Assembly (NCBI GenBank): GCA_050299335.1 | Contig: JBNKVT010000014.1 | Coordinates: 139,616 to 203,615 of the forward strand | Reading direction: 5' to 3' | Length of the DNA: 64,000 bases | Origin: JBNKVT01 sp050299335 | GTDB taxonomy: Bacteria; Pseudomonadota; Alphaproteobacteria; Rhodobacterales; Rhodobacteraceae | Part shown: positions 8,193-16,131 of the stretch, piece by piece | Numbering within the stretch: position 1 is the first letter of the stretch | Layout of the letters: the number at the start of each line of letters is the position of its first letter | Translations under genes and position numbers: made by a program | Notes under the pieces: generated by a model | Told to the model about the DNA's origin: nothing | What the model saw: the letters and a program-made list of their open reading frames with translations, nothing else | Databases searched by the model: none

Positions 8193-8696
8193 TCAGTCCT
8201 GGCCCCGATAGGGTTCGACATATTGCAGGGCCATGTCCCAGGGGAAGAAGATCCAGGTGTCCTGGCTGACCTCGGTGATATAGGTGTCGACCATGGGGCG
8301 CCCCTTGGGCTTGGCGTAGACCGTGGCGAAATGCGCCTTCGGGAGCAGGTTGCGGACGACTTCCAACGTTTTGCCGGTATCGACGAGGTCGTCGATGATG
8401 AGGACACCGGTGCCGTCGCCCATCAGCGCGGCATCGGGGGATTTCAGGACCTTGGCCTCGGACTGGTTCTGGTGGTCGTAGGACTTGACCGAGATCGTGT
8501 CCACGGTCCGGATATCCAGTTCGCGCGCCACGATCATCGCCGGAGCCATGCCGCCTCGGGTGATCGCGACCACGGCTTTCCAGGCCCCGTCCTCGGGGCC
8601 GTGCCCGTCCAGTCGCCAGGCCAGCGCGCGGGCATCGCGGTGGATCTGGTCCCAGGAGACGTGGAAGCCCTTTTCATGCGGCAGGCGGTCGTTCAT
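8193..8696 (-). CDS. gpt: Xanthine-guanine phosphoribosyltransferase
   Basis: 167 residues. Salvages xanthine and guanine with PRPP to XMP and GMP; usually associated with the inner membrane face. Seen: type I PRTase fold with the PRPP motif GVLIIDDLVDTGKT (about 97-110), ITRGGMAPA (the PPi loop) and the C-terminal purine-recognition segment WIFFPWDMALQY. The start ATG lies 1 base beyond the fabI stop, so it is translated from a fabI-gpt transcript. It complements guaB on the opposite strand. Confidence 0.95.
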   Translation of the reverse strand: MNDRLPHEKGFHVSWDQIHRDARALAWRLDGHGPEDGAWKAVVAITRGGMAPAMIVARELDIRTVDTISVKSYDHQNQSEAKVLKSPDAALMGDGTGVLIIDDLVDTGKTLEVVRNLLPKAHFATVYAKPKGRPMVDTYITEVSQDTWIFFPWDMALQYVEPYRGQD

Positions 8697-8697
8697 T

Positions 8698-9525
8698 TCA
8701 GGCGTCCTTCTTGCGGCCGGTGACCACGTCGATATCGGGGGCGTCTTCGGCCTTCATGCCGACGATGTTGTAGCCGCAATCGACATGGTGGTTTTCGCCG
8801 GTCACGCCGGAGGCGAGGTCCGACAGGAGATAGAGCCCGGATTTGCCGACCTCCGACTGAGTCACGTTGCGGCGCAGCGGCGCGTTCAGCTCGTTCCATT
8901 TCATGATGTAGGAAAAATCACCGATGCCGGAGGCCGCCAGGGTCTTGACCGGACCGGCGGAGAGCGAATTGACCCGGATGCCCTTCTTGCCGAGGTCTTC
9001 GGCCATATAGCGTACCGACATTTCCAGGGCGGCCTTCGCGACGCCCATGACGTTGTAGTGCGGCATGACGCGTTCGGCGCCGAAATAGGTCAGGGTCAGC
9101 ATCGAACTTCCCTCGGGCATCATCTTTTCGGCCCGCTGGGCGACGGCGGTAAAGGAATAGACCGAGACATTCATGGTCAGTTCGAAATTCGCCGGTGTCG
9201 TGTCGACATAGCGGCCGCGCAGTTCGTTCTTGTCGGAAAAGCCGATGGCGTGAACGAGGAAATCCAGCTGGCCCCATCGGTCCCGAAGGGCCGCGAAAGT
9301 GGCGTCGATGGAGGCCGCGTCGGCAACGTCACAAGGCAAGAGGATGTCGGAATTGGTCTGCTCGGCCAGCGGCTTCACCCGTTTCAGAAGCGCGTCACCC
9401 TGATAGGTGTAGGCGATCTCGGCCCCGTGGGCATGGCAGGCCTGGGCGATGCCCCAGGCGAGCGAGCGATCGTTGGCGACGCCCATGATGAGACCGCGCT
9501 TTCCTTGCATGATGGCGTCTGGCAT
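8698..9525 (-). CDS. fabI: Enoyl-[acyl-carrier-protein] reductase [NADH]
   Basis: 275 residues. Reduces trans-2-enoyl-ACP in the last step of each fatty-acid elongation cycle. Seen: an SDR Rossmann fold with the FabI-type nucleotide motif GLIMGVANDRSLAWGIA (rather than TGxxxGxG), DFLVHAIGFS, and the catalytic Tyr157-x6-Lys164 pair (Y147 also present) followed by SLSAGPVKTLAASGI. Length is normal. First gene of an operon with gpt and divergent from pdxH; FabI would draw on the AcpP made at 13743. Confidence 0.97.
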   Translation of the reverse strand: MPDAIMQGKRGLIMGVANDRSLAWGIAQACHAHGAEIAYTYQGDALLKRVKPLAEQTNSDILLPCDVADAASIDATFAALRDRWGQLDFLVHAIGFSDKNELRGRYVDTTPANFELTMNVSVYSFTAVAQRAEKMMPEGSSMLTLTYFGAERVMPHYNVMGVAKAALEMSVRYMAEDLGKKGIRVNSLSAGPVKTLAASGIGDFSYIMKWNELNAPLRRNVTQSEVGKSGLYLLSDLASGVTGENHHVDCGYNIVGMKAEDAPDIDVVTGRKKDA

Positions 9526-9652
9526 TTAGCCCCCCGTTTCCTGTTCCCCTTGATTGGCCGCTGGTTTAGGGGATTGCGGCCTATGCTGCAAGCTGGCTTG
9601 GCAATCTGCTGCTCGGGTTCTAGGGTCGCGCCGCTGAGACAGGGAGATGCGT

Positions 9653-10261
9653 ATGGGAAGCGAGCGGACAGGGATATTTGCCGGCGACGACCCGTTCGTG
9701 CTGGCACGGCGTTGGTTGGCGGAGGCCGAAGCGACGGAGCCGAACGATCCCAATGCGATGGCGCTGGCGACGGTGGATGAGACGGGTCTGCCGAATGTTC
9801 GGATGGTGCTCCTGAAGGAGATCGAGGACGATGCTTTTGTTTTCTATACGAATTACGGCTCCGCCAAGGCGCGGGAGATCGAAGCGGTGGGTCGGGCTGC
9901 CTTTGTGTTGCACTGGAAATCCCTGCGCCGTCAGCTGCGGGTCCGGGGCAGCGTGACCCGCGAGGAGGGACCGCAAGCGGATGCGTATTTCGCATCGCGG
10001 TCGCTGAAGAGCCGGCTCGGTGCCTGGGCCTCGCGGCAGTCGCAGCCCTTGGCGAGCCGGGGGGCGCTGATGAAAAAGGTGGCGCTGGTGACGGCGGAGC
10101 ATGGCGTCAATCCGAAGCGACCGCCATTCTGGGGCGGATTCCGGGTTACTCCGGTGGAAATCGAATTCTGGGCTGACGGGGAATTTCGGCTGCATGACCG
10201 ATTCCGCTGGACGAGACCCGGTGCCGGGATGCCCTGGGACGTGGATCGGCTCAATCCCTAA
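9653..10261 (+). CDS. pdxH: Pyridoxamine 5'-phosphate oxidase
   Basis: About 202 residues. FMN-dependent oxidation of pyridoxine/pyridoxamine 5'-phosphate to pyridoxal phosphate. Seen: DPFVLARRWLAEAEATEPNDPNAM, the strand VRMVLLKEIEDDAFVFYTNYGSAKAREIE (FMN contacts), HWKSLRRQLRVRG, SRLGAWASRQSQPL, FWGGFRVTP and the signature WRW-like end HDRFRWTR...W.V.RLNP. Two ATGs exist; the second (9653) has AGGGAG six bases ahead, whereas the first (9647) abuts it, so 9653 is preferred. Confidence 0.96.
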   Translation: MGSERTGIFAGDDPFVLARRWLAEAEATEPNDPNAMALATVDETGLPNVRMVLLKEIEDDAFVFYTNYGSAKAREIEAVGRAAFVLHWKSLRRQLRVRGSVTREEGPQADAYFASRSLKSRLGAWASRQSQPLASRGALMKKVALVTAEHGVNPKRPPFWGGFRVTPVEIEFWADGEFRLHDRFRWTRPGAGMPWDVDRLNP

Positions 10262-10653
10262 CCGGGTGCTTCGGCCCTGGGGCGACGTTAGGGTCAGGGG
10301 CGGAATTGGGTCGTGGCGATGCAAGCGTGTCATGCAAGCGGTTTAAGCGCCGGAGAATTGCCGCAAAATCCGGAAAGTGTCGCAAATAAGGCGATTGTAT
10401 GTCAGAAAAAAGTCGCCTTGTGTCTCGTTCTCGCGTATGGTTTTTACCCGGATCACCAAAAAACCGGGTGCAGTCGGCTTAAACGTGCCGTAACGTCAAC
10501 GCGGTGTGTATCAGGTTTTACCGACTTGTCGTGCGGTGGTAGCGTATCGAGTGACGGAGTGGTTCATGTTGCGCGGTCTCCCCGGATCGTGTGCAATTTG
10601 TGGCGTCCGTTCGGCGCCTGAGAGAGACAAATGAAGCGAGATTGTGCAGACCT
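10262..10653. other. Intergenic region / possible long leader of the cold-shock gene
   Basis: No gene or clear repeat. The stretch 10370-10460 is AT-richer, with a run AGAAAAAAGTCGC and GGTTTTTACC. A long leader before a cold-shock gene would be in keeping with structured 5' UTRs of cspA-type mRNAs, but no specific element or promoter could be assigned. Confidence 0.4.
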
Positions 10654-11208
10654 ATGTCGCACTACAATGGTACAGGGCTGGAATTATCCATGATCAAGGG
10701 TCATGTGAAGTGGTTTGATTCAACCAAAGGATACGGATTTGTCGTGGTGGAGGATGGTGAGGGCGATGTACTGCTCCACGCCAATGTGCTGCGCAATTTC
10801 GGAAGAAGCTCGGTCGCGGAAGGGGCCGAGATCACGATGGATGTGCAGGGAACCGAGCGCGGGCGCCAGGCGGTGGAGATCCACAAGATCGACGCCGCGC
10901 CGATAGCCGGAGACGTGGCTTTAGCGCCTCAGGTGGAAGCAAAATCCACCGACGCCGGACCGCTGGAGCCGGCCAGGGTGAAGTGGTTCGACAAGGCCAA
11001 GGGGTTCGGTTTCGTGAATGTCTTCGGCTCAGCCGAGGATGTGTTCGTGCATATGGAGGTGCTGCGGCTCTTCGGGCTGGCGGATCTACTGCCGGGCGAG
11101 GCGGTCTGCATTCGCCGCAAGGACGGACCGCGGGGCCAGATGGCGAGCGAGGTGCGGTCCTGGGATCACGCTGTCCAGGTGGTCGGGCGCGAAGCTGCCG
11201 TCAACTGA
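10654..11208 (+). CDS. Tandem cold-shock-domain protein
   Basis: 184 residues from ATG 10654 (an in-frame ATG at 10690 also fits, giving MIKGHVKWF). Two OB-fold cold-shock domains. The first (residues about 14-75) has GHVKWFDSTKGYGFVV (RNP1-like) and a shortened RNP2-like DVLLHANVL. The second (about 105-170) has ARVKWFDKAKGFGFVNV and DVFVHMEVL. Such proteins bind single-stranded RNA/DNA as chaperones. The linker is acidic and proline-containing. Double CSD proteins are common in alphaproteobacteria and often serve in stress or stationary phase. The DUF192 gene starts 2 bases after its stop, so they are co-transcribed. Confidence 0.9.
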   Translation: MSHYNGTGLELSMIKGHVKWFDSTKGYGFVVVEDGEGDVLLHANVLRNFGRSSVAEGAEITMDVQGTERGRQAVEIHKIDAAPIAGDVALAPQVEAKSTDAGPLEPARVKWFDKAKGFGFVNVFGSAEDVFVHMEVLRLFGLADLLPGEAVCIRRKDGPRGQMASEVRSWDHAVQVVGREAAVN

Positions 11209-11210
11209 GA

Positions 11211-11690
11211 ATGCGTGATCTGCGTGCAGCCGTCGGCCTTGTGCTGGCCTTTTGTCTTGCCGGGATGGCCGGGGCCGAGGAATGTGCGCCCGACCGGGTG
11301 GATATCCGTCAGGGTGGTACTGTAGCGCGGTTCACGGTCGAGGTCGTGGACACGCCGGCCAGCCGGGCGCAGGGATTGATGCATCGGGAAAGTCTGGGGA
11401 TGTTTGCCGGAATGCTGTTCATCTACGAGCGGCCTCAGCCGGTGGCGTTCTGGATGAAGAATACGCTGATACCGCTGGATATGCTGTTTATCGACGAGAC
11501 GGGTTTGGTGCGGAATATCAAACACATGGCGACCCCTCTGAACACCGATCCGATCCCGGGCGGCGACGGGATACTGGAGGTTCTGGAGATCAATGGCGGT
11601 CTGGCCGCCGATCTCGGACTCGATATCGGGGCAGAGGTGAGGCATCCGTCATTTGCCCCCGAAACCGCCGCCTGGCCCTGCGGGGAGTAA
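11211..11690 (+). CDS. DUF192 family secreted protein
   Basis: 159 residues with a signal peptide (MRDLRAAVGLVLAFCLAGMAGA), so probably periplasmic. Conserved DUF192 features: ARFTVEVVDTPASRAQGLMHRESL, GMLFIYE, FWMKNTLIPLDMLFID and ILEVLEINGG. The molecular function of the family is not settled. Coupled to the cold-shock gene upstream by a 2-base gap. Confidence 0.92.
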   Translation: MRDLRAAVGLVLAFCLAGMAGAEECAPDRVDIRQGGTVARFTVEVVDTPASRAQGLMHRESLGMFAGMLFIYERPQPVAFWMKNTLIPLDMLFIDETGLVRNIKHMATPLNTDPIPGGDGILEVLEINGGLAADLGLDIGAEVRHPSFAPETAAWPCGE

Positions 11691-11771
11691 TTTCGGCTTT
11701 CAATTTCCCGTAGCAATCGTGTAGAGCATCGCCCGGAAGCGGTTTTGGGGACAGACCCCTGGGCCGTGTGT

Positions 11772-11848
11772 CGGGGCGTGGCGCAGCCTGGTAGCGCGGC
11801 GGTTTTGGGTACCGTAGGTCGTAGGTTCAAATCCTATCGCCCCGACCA
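11772..11848 (+). tRNA. tRNA-Pro (anticodon TGG)
   Basis: A complete cloverleaf can be drawn. Acceptor CGGGGCG (11772-11778) pairs with CGCCCCG (11838-11844), the discriminator is A, and CCA is encoded (11846-11848). The D arm is GCGCAGCCTGGTAGCGC. The anticodon loop TTTGGGT gives TGG at 11806-11808. The T arm is GTAGG-TTCAAAT-CCTAT. A T-run follows directly. An insertion-sequence remnant begins about 25 bases downstream. Confidence 0.97.
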
Positions 11849-11892
11849 TTTTTCTGCTTGTCCGGCCCGGAGACATGGGTAGCGGGTTGTAC

Positions 11893-12153
11893 CTAAGACA
11901 TGGGTGACAATCTCGTGCCGAGCGGATTGTCCTTGGTTTGCAAGGTTCTCTGCTCCAGGTCGATATATCCCGGATCATGGTGCATGAAGCTTACGAGCCA
12001 AATGCCGTCTTCGACCTCCTTTATCCCGAGCGTCTGCCCGGCCATGACGGTGGACAGGTTGATCTTCTTTCTTGCCATGCAGATACGGCCGCATGCGGTG
12101 ACGGTAACCTCGCGGTCATGGAACGGATAAGCCAGATACGGCAGGCCGCGATA
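11893..12153 (-). pseudogene. IS481-type transposase, C-terminal fragment
   Basis: The last 86 codons are preserved, including YRGLPYLAYPFHD, CGRICMARKKINLSTVMAG, IKEVEDGIWLVSFM and GYIDLE...NP.G.RLSPMS, the conserved end of a DDE transposase common in Rhodobacteraceae. Upstream (12154-12400) the frame stays open but no longer looks like the family, so the DDE core and helix-turn-helix are gone. AGACATGGGT occurs twice at 11871-11905, the typical end sequence of these elements. Not functional. Confidence 0.8.
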
Positions 12154-12419
12154 GTGCAAATCCGGATCAGATTGAACCAATCTGATCCCAGGATTTTGCT
12201 CAAGCCTACGTCTCTGGACCATTGAGTGTACATTGAATCGTTTCTTTGCTGCCTTTCGCTGCGCTCGGACGCGAAAAACGATGTGGGTCGTTTCAACAAA
12301 AACTCGAAACGCTATAGGTGGAATGCATTGTGCCAGGTCGGGCACTCGGTGAGGGACGATGGGTGCGGCTTGCCAATCCTGCGTCGACTTCAAGAACGGT
12401 CCGCAAGCGGTTTTGTTTA

Positions 12420-13364
12420 CTAGAAAAATGACGTTTTGGTCAGTTCGGCGAAGCGGGTGGTGTCGGCCTTGTCGCAGAGCCGCGTGGCCGGAGATGTCAC
12501 GGTCGAGGCTGCGGCGGCCGCGCCATAGGCAACGGCCTCGGGAAAGGGGCGGGAATGGGCGAGGGCCAGGGTGAGGGCGCCGACAAGGCTGTCTCCGGCA
12601 CCGATCAGGCTGTCGGGGGTGACCTTCGGGGGCTGGCAATGGAAGGCCTCGGCGGCGCTGACGCCGACGGAGCCTTTTTCGCCGAGAGCGAGAACCACAT
12701 GTTCGGCGACATTGGAATCGATGAGGCTGCGTGCGAAACCGGCGAGCTCGGCAGGAGTGTCGAAGCTGCGGCCGGCAAGGGTTTCGGCCTCTTCCCGGTC
12801 AAGGCGGAGAAGGTAGAGAGGCGCGGTCTCGTCGAGGGCGGCGGTCAGGGCGCGACCCGATGTATCGAGGATGAGGCGGGCGCCGTGGTCGCGGGCGATG
12901 GCGTTGACGTCGCGGAAAAAGTCTTCGGGAACACCAGGGGGAAGGCTGCCGGAACCGACGACGATCATGCCGGGAGAGATGATCCCGGCCAGGCGGGTCT
13001 TGGCGAGCTCGACCAGGGGCGGGGTCCAGACCGGACCGGGCAGGACGTAGCGGAACTGGTTGCCCGAGGCGGTCTCGGTGGCGGCGAAGGATTGCCGGGT
13101 GGAGCCGGGGGTCTCGAAGGAGATCGGGGTGATGCCTTCGCGAAGCAGCAGTTCGACCAGCAGGTTGCCGGTGGCACCACCGGTGGCGACGAAAGCGGTG
13201 GAATTGCCGCCCAGGAACTTGATTGCCCGCGAGACATTGACACCGCCGCCGCCGGGATCGGTGGACGGGTCTGTACAGCGCAGCTTGGTATTGGGGCGAA
13301 CCTTGTCGATCCGGGCCGCGATATCGACGGCAGGATTGAGGGTAATCGTCAGGATATTATGCAT
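12420..13364 (-). CDS. pfkB: PfkB-family 6-phosphofructokinase II / 1-phosphofructokinase-type hexose-phosphate kinase
   Basis: 314 residues, ribokinase fold. Seen: start ILTITLNPAVD, the substrate motif KLRCTDPSTDPGGGGVNVSRAI, SGSLPPGVP and the anion-hole / catalytic-base motif GAGDS (255-259, Asp258). KLRC..P..DPGGGGINVARAI is characteristic of E. coli PfkB, favouring 6-phosphofructokinase II over FruK; fructose-1-phosphate or tagatose-6-phosphate use cannot be excluded. It stands alone between the IS remnant and acpP, with no sugar transporter nearby, which also argues against FruK. Confidence 0.85.
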   Translation of the reverse strand: MHNILTITLNPAVDIAARIDKVRPNTKLRCTDPSTDPGGGGVNVSRAIKFLGGNSTAFVATGGATGNLLVELLLREGITPISFETPGSTRQSFAATETASGNQFRYVLPGPVWTPPLVELAKTRLAGIISPGMIVVGSGSLPPGVPEDFFRDVNAIARDHGARLILDTSGRALTAALDETAPLYLLRLDREEAETLAGRSFDTPAELAGFARSLIDSNVAEHVVLALGEKGSVGVSAAEAFHCQPPKVTPDSLIGAGDSLVGALTLALAHSRPFPEAVAYGAAAAASTVTSPATRLCDKADTTRFAELTKTSFF

Positions 13365-13577
13365 CGAGATGCCGGGTTTGGTTGGGGGGCCCCGAGGGCA
13401 CTGTCGTCCAGCTGGGACCGGAGGTCAACGACGTTGATTTCCCCTTTGGCGGTGATCTGCCGGTAAATTTATCGCCGAAAGGGAGTTGCAATTTGCGGCT
13501 TTCGGGGCCATTTGGTGCGGCAGGCTGGAATTGTCCGGTCCTGAAAAGGGAAGAAATGACCTGCCCGCGATGACCAT

Positions 13578-13605
13578 TTGCCAAGCGTGGCAAGTGTGTT
13601 ATAGC
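13578..13605 (+). promoter_or_regulatory. Candidate acpP promoter with palindromic -35 region
   Basis: TTGCCA (13578-13583), a 16-base spacer and TATAGC (13600-13605), 140 bp before acpP. The -35 also forms a near-palindrome TTGCCA-AGCG-TGGCAA (13578-13593) that could be an operator. The rest of the gap between pfkB and acpP (13365-13742) shows no gene; an imperfect inverted repeat lies near 13441-13482. Confidence 0.5.
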
Positions 13606-13742
13606 GCCCGCGTGAGGGGTGTTGGCCCGCGTGCTGGACACCGGTGCGTATCTGAAGTCTGCAGGGCCCCGAGCGGCGTGGCAGGTAACATAGAATGAAC
13701 AGGGCCGATGGAATGAGCCCGCGAGAACATGAGGACTGACAT

Positions 13743-13976
13743 ATGAGCGACATCGCAGATCGCGTGAAGAAAATTGTCGTCGACCACCTGAGTGTCGATG
13801 AGGCCAAGGTGACCGAGGGCGCTTCGTTTATCGACGATCTGGGTGCCGACAGTCTTGACACGGTCGAGCTGGTGATGGCGTTCGAGGAGGAGTTCGGGAT
13901 CGAGATCCCCGACGATGCCGCCGAGACCATCCAGACGTTCGGCGATGCGGTGAAATACATCACCGAGGCTTCCTGA
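13743..13976 (+). CDS. acpP: Acyl carrier protein
   Basis: 77 residues, highly acidic four-helix carrier of fatty-acid synthesis. The DSLDTVEL motif contains Ser37, the site of 4'-phosphopantetheine attachment. A canonical length and start (MSDIADRVKKIVVDHL). It lies upstream of fabF and shares the pathway with fabI at 8698. Confidence 0.99.
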   Translation: MSDIADRVKKIVVDHLSVDEAKVTEGASFIDDLGADSLDTVELVMAFEEEFGIEIPDDAAETIQTFGDAVKYITEAS

Positions 13977-14004
13977 CCTTAGCTGCCTTGCAAGAGGCAC
14001 GATG

Positions 14005-14029
14005 CGGCGTCCCCAGCGGGCGCCGTTTT
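14005..14029 (+). terminator. Intrinsic terminator after acpP
   Basis: Stem CGGCGTCC / GGGCGCCG (one G-T pair), loop CCAGC, followed by TTTTC, 28 bases after the acpP stop. Confidence 0.7.
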
Positions 14030-14187
14030 CATTTGGGGCTTGTGGAAACAGTGGAAACTGGCGTGTCCGGTGGGGCACGGGCCAACGGGTTACCCGCAGA
14101 ATTAATTGAATTTTAGTAAAAATCGTGAGACCGTCGGAGGGGCGCGGTTGCCGCGTTGGTGTTTTTGCTGGGGGACAGGAGGTTGAG

Positions 14188-14550
14188 ATGCGCAATGTGA
14201 TCGTGATGATCGTTGTGGCCGGGCTGTTCCTCGCTGCCGAGCAGGTCGGCAGCGTGGCCGCCTTGGGCGCGGACCCGTTCTGGTCGCGCGAGGTGGTCTA
14301 TATGGGTATCGGTGCCGGGATCGTGCTGACGGTGATCGGTTATGCGGCGATCCAGTTTCTGGAATGGGAGCGGGGGCGCGTTGTCGGGCTGTTCCTTGTC
14401 CTGGCGGTGCTGGTAATGCTGATGGCGGTCAACGGCCGGTCGGGGGTCGCGGTGGCCGAAAACGCGCTGGCGGCACGGGTCTTGCAGATCGGGCTGATCT
14501 TGACCGTGGCGGCCTGGTATGCCTCGATCGTCGGGGCGATGAGCCGATGA
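14188..14550 (+). CDS. Small integral membrane protein of unknown function
   Basis: 120 residues with about four hydrophobic helices (near residues 3-20, 36-58, 66-85 and 95-115). The ATG at 14188 has AGGAGG ahead and begins the first helix, so it is preferred to the upstream in-frame ATG at 14125. No motif recognised. It sits between acpP and fabF, a position that suggests no particular role. Confidence 0.7.
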   Translation: MRNVIVMIVVAGLFLAAEQVGSVAALGADPFWSREVVYMGIGAGIVLTVIGYAAIQFLEWERGRVVGLFLVLAVLVMLMAVNGRSGVAVAENALAARVLQIGLILTVAAWYASIVGAMSR

Positions 14551-14651
14551 GGACACGGCCCGGCAGCGGGCCGACCTTTCCGACTGGAAAGAAGCAGGTG
14601 GCGGGTGCGGAGCACCCGTTTGTACACCTTGCGCAATGGCGCCTTCGGGAG

Positions 14652-14697
14652 CCGCATTTTTTCAAAAAATGCGGCCGAAATATTTGAAATATTTCGG
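14652..14697. repeat. Tandem double hairpin repeat, copy 1
   Basis: Two abutting 23-bp perfect palindromes: CCGCATTTTTT-C-AAAAAATGCGG (14652-14674) and CCGAAATATTT-G-AAATATTTCGG (14675-14697). The same pair recurs at 33634-33679 with paired changes in the stem. They lie in the 320-bp gap before fabF, where nothing else is seen. A-runs and T-runs in the arms could let the first hairpin end transcription in either direction. Confidence 0.8.
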
Positions 14698-14870
14698 TTC
14701 CGGGACGAGCCGGATTTCTGGCGCGCCGACCGGTGAGCCGGTCTTGCCGCAGCAGAGAAACGGGCGCGTGATGCTGCTGACCCTTTCACTGCCGATATCT
14801 GCGAGGTTGCCGTTCCGCAGGGTTCTGAGATAAAACCTCAGCCAACGATAACAGGATTGAGGTCGAAGCG

Positions 14871-16127
14871 ATGCGGCGAGTGGTCGTTACCGGGATGGGC
14901 ATGGTCTCACCCCTTGGATGCGGGGTGGAGGAAACCTGGGCGCGATTGCTGGCGGGCGATTCGGGGGCCGGGACGATTTCAGGTTTCGACGCCGATCACC
15001 TGGCGACGAATTATGCCTGTGAGGTGCCGAGGGGTGATGGCTCGGGTGGCACGTTCAATCCCGATGACTGGATGGAGCCGAAGGAGCAGCGCAAGGTCGA
15101 TCCGTTCATCGTCTATGCGGTGGCCGCTGCGACCCAGGCGGTTAAGGATGCCGGCTGGGAGCCCAGGGGCGAAGCGGAACGCGAGCGGACCGGGGTGATG
15201 ATCGGTGCCGGGATCGGCGGTCTGACCACGATCGCCGAGACGGCCGTGACCTTGAAGGAGCGGGGCCCCCGGCGCGTGTCGCCCTTTTTCATTCCCGCCT
15301 CGCTGATCAATCTGGCCTCGGGCCAGGTCTCGATCCGGTTCGGGTTCAAGGGGCCGAACCATGCCGTCGTCACCGCCTGTTCGACCGGGGCGCATGCGAT
15401 CGGCGATGCCGCGCGGCTGATCCAATGGGGCGATGCCGATGTGATGGTCGCGGGTGGGGCCGAGGCGCCGATCTGCGAGCTCGGGATCGCCGGGTTCAAT
15501 GCCTGCAAGGCGCTGTCCACCGGATTCCGCGACAATCCGGCGTCGGCCTCGCGGCCTTATGATGCGGACCGTGACGGGTTCGTGATGGGTGAGGGGGCCG
15601 GGATCGTGGTGCTGGAAGAGTATGAGCACGCCAAGGCGCGGGGGGCGAAAATCATTGCCGAGGTGCTGGGCTATGGGCTGTCGGGAGACGCCTATCACAT
15701 TACCGCTCCGGCGGAAGATGGCGATGGCGGGTTTCGGGCGATGCAGGCGGCACTGAAACGGGCCGGGCTGCCGCCGTCAGCGGTGGATTACGTCAACGCC
15801 CATGGCACTTCGACCATGGCCGATACGATCGAACTGGCGGCAGTGGAGCGGCTTTTGGGCGACGCGGCTGAAACCGCGACGATGTCGTCGACCAAATCGG
15901 CCATCGGGCATCTGCTGGGCGCGGCCGGGGCCGTGGAGGGGATATTCTGCATGCTGGCACTCAGGGATCAGGTGGCGCCGCCGACGCTCAATCTGGACAA
16001 TCCGGCGGTCGCGGCGCGGATCGACCTGGCACCGAAGCGGAAGCGGGAGCGGGAGATCAACGTGGCGCTGTCGAACTCCTTCGGGTTCGGCGGCACGAAT
16101 GCCTGTCTGATCCTGGGGCGGGTCTGA
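14871..16127 (+). CDS. fabF: 3-oxoacyl-[acyl-carrier-protein] synthase II
   Basis: 418 residues. Condenses malonyl-ACP with acyl-ACP in fatty-acid elongation. Thiolase fold with the catalytic triad visible: Cys170 (VVTACSTGAHAIG), His311 (NAHGTSTMADTIE) and His347 (KSAIGHLLGAAGA). The NSFGFGGTNA end motif is present. mltG begins 4 bases after the stop, so the two are one operon, as in many Rhodobacteraceae just upstream of the GTA. Confidence 0.98.
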   Translation: MRRVVVTGMGMVSPLGCGVEETWARLLAGDSGAGTISGFDADHLATNYACEVPRGDGSGGTFNPDDWMEPKEQRKVDPFIVYAVAAATQAVKDAGWEPRGEAERERTGVMIGAGIGGLTTIAETAVTLKERGPRRVSPFFIPASLINLASGQVSIRFGFKGPNHAVVTACSTGAHAIGDAARLIQWGDADVMVAGGAEAPICELGIAGFNACKALSTGFRDNPASASRPYDADRDGFVMGEGAGIVVLEEYEHAKARGAKIIAEVLGYGLSGDAYHITAPAEDGDGGFRAMQAALKRAGLPPSAVDYVNAHGTSTMADTIELAAVERLLGDAAETATMSSTKSAIGHLLGAAGAVEGIFCMLALRDQVAPPTLNLDNPAVAARIDLAPKRKREREINVALSNSFGFGGTNACLILGRV

Positions 16128-16131
16128 GCCC

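Noticed and set aside
11893..12639. A complete 248-residue transposase
   Set aside because: Only the last 86 residues match the family; the upstream part lacks the DDE core and runs into the 3' end of the pfkB gene.
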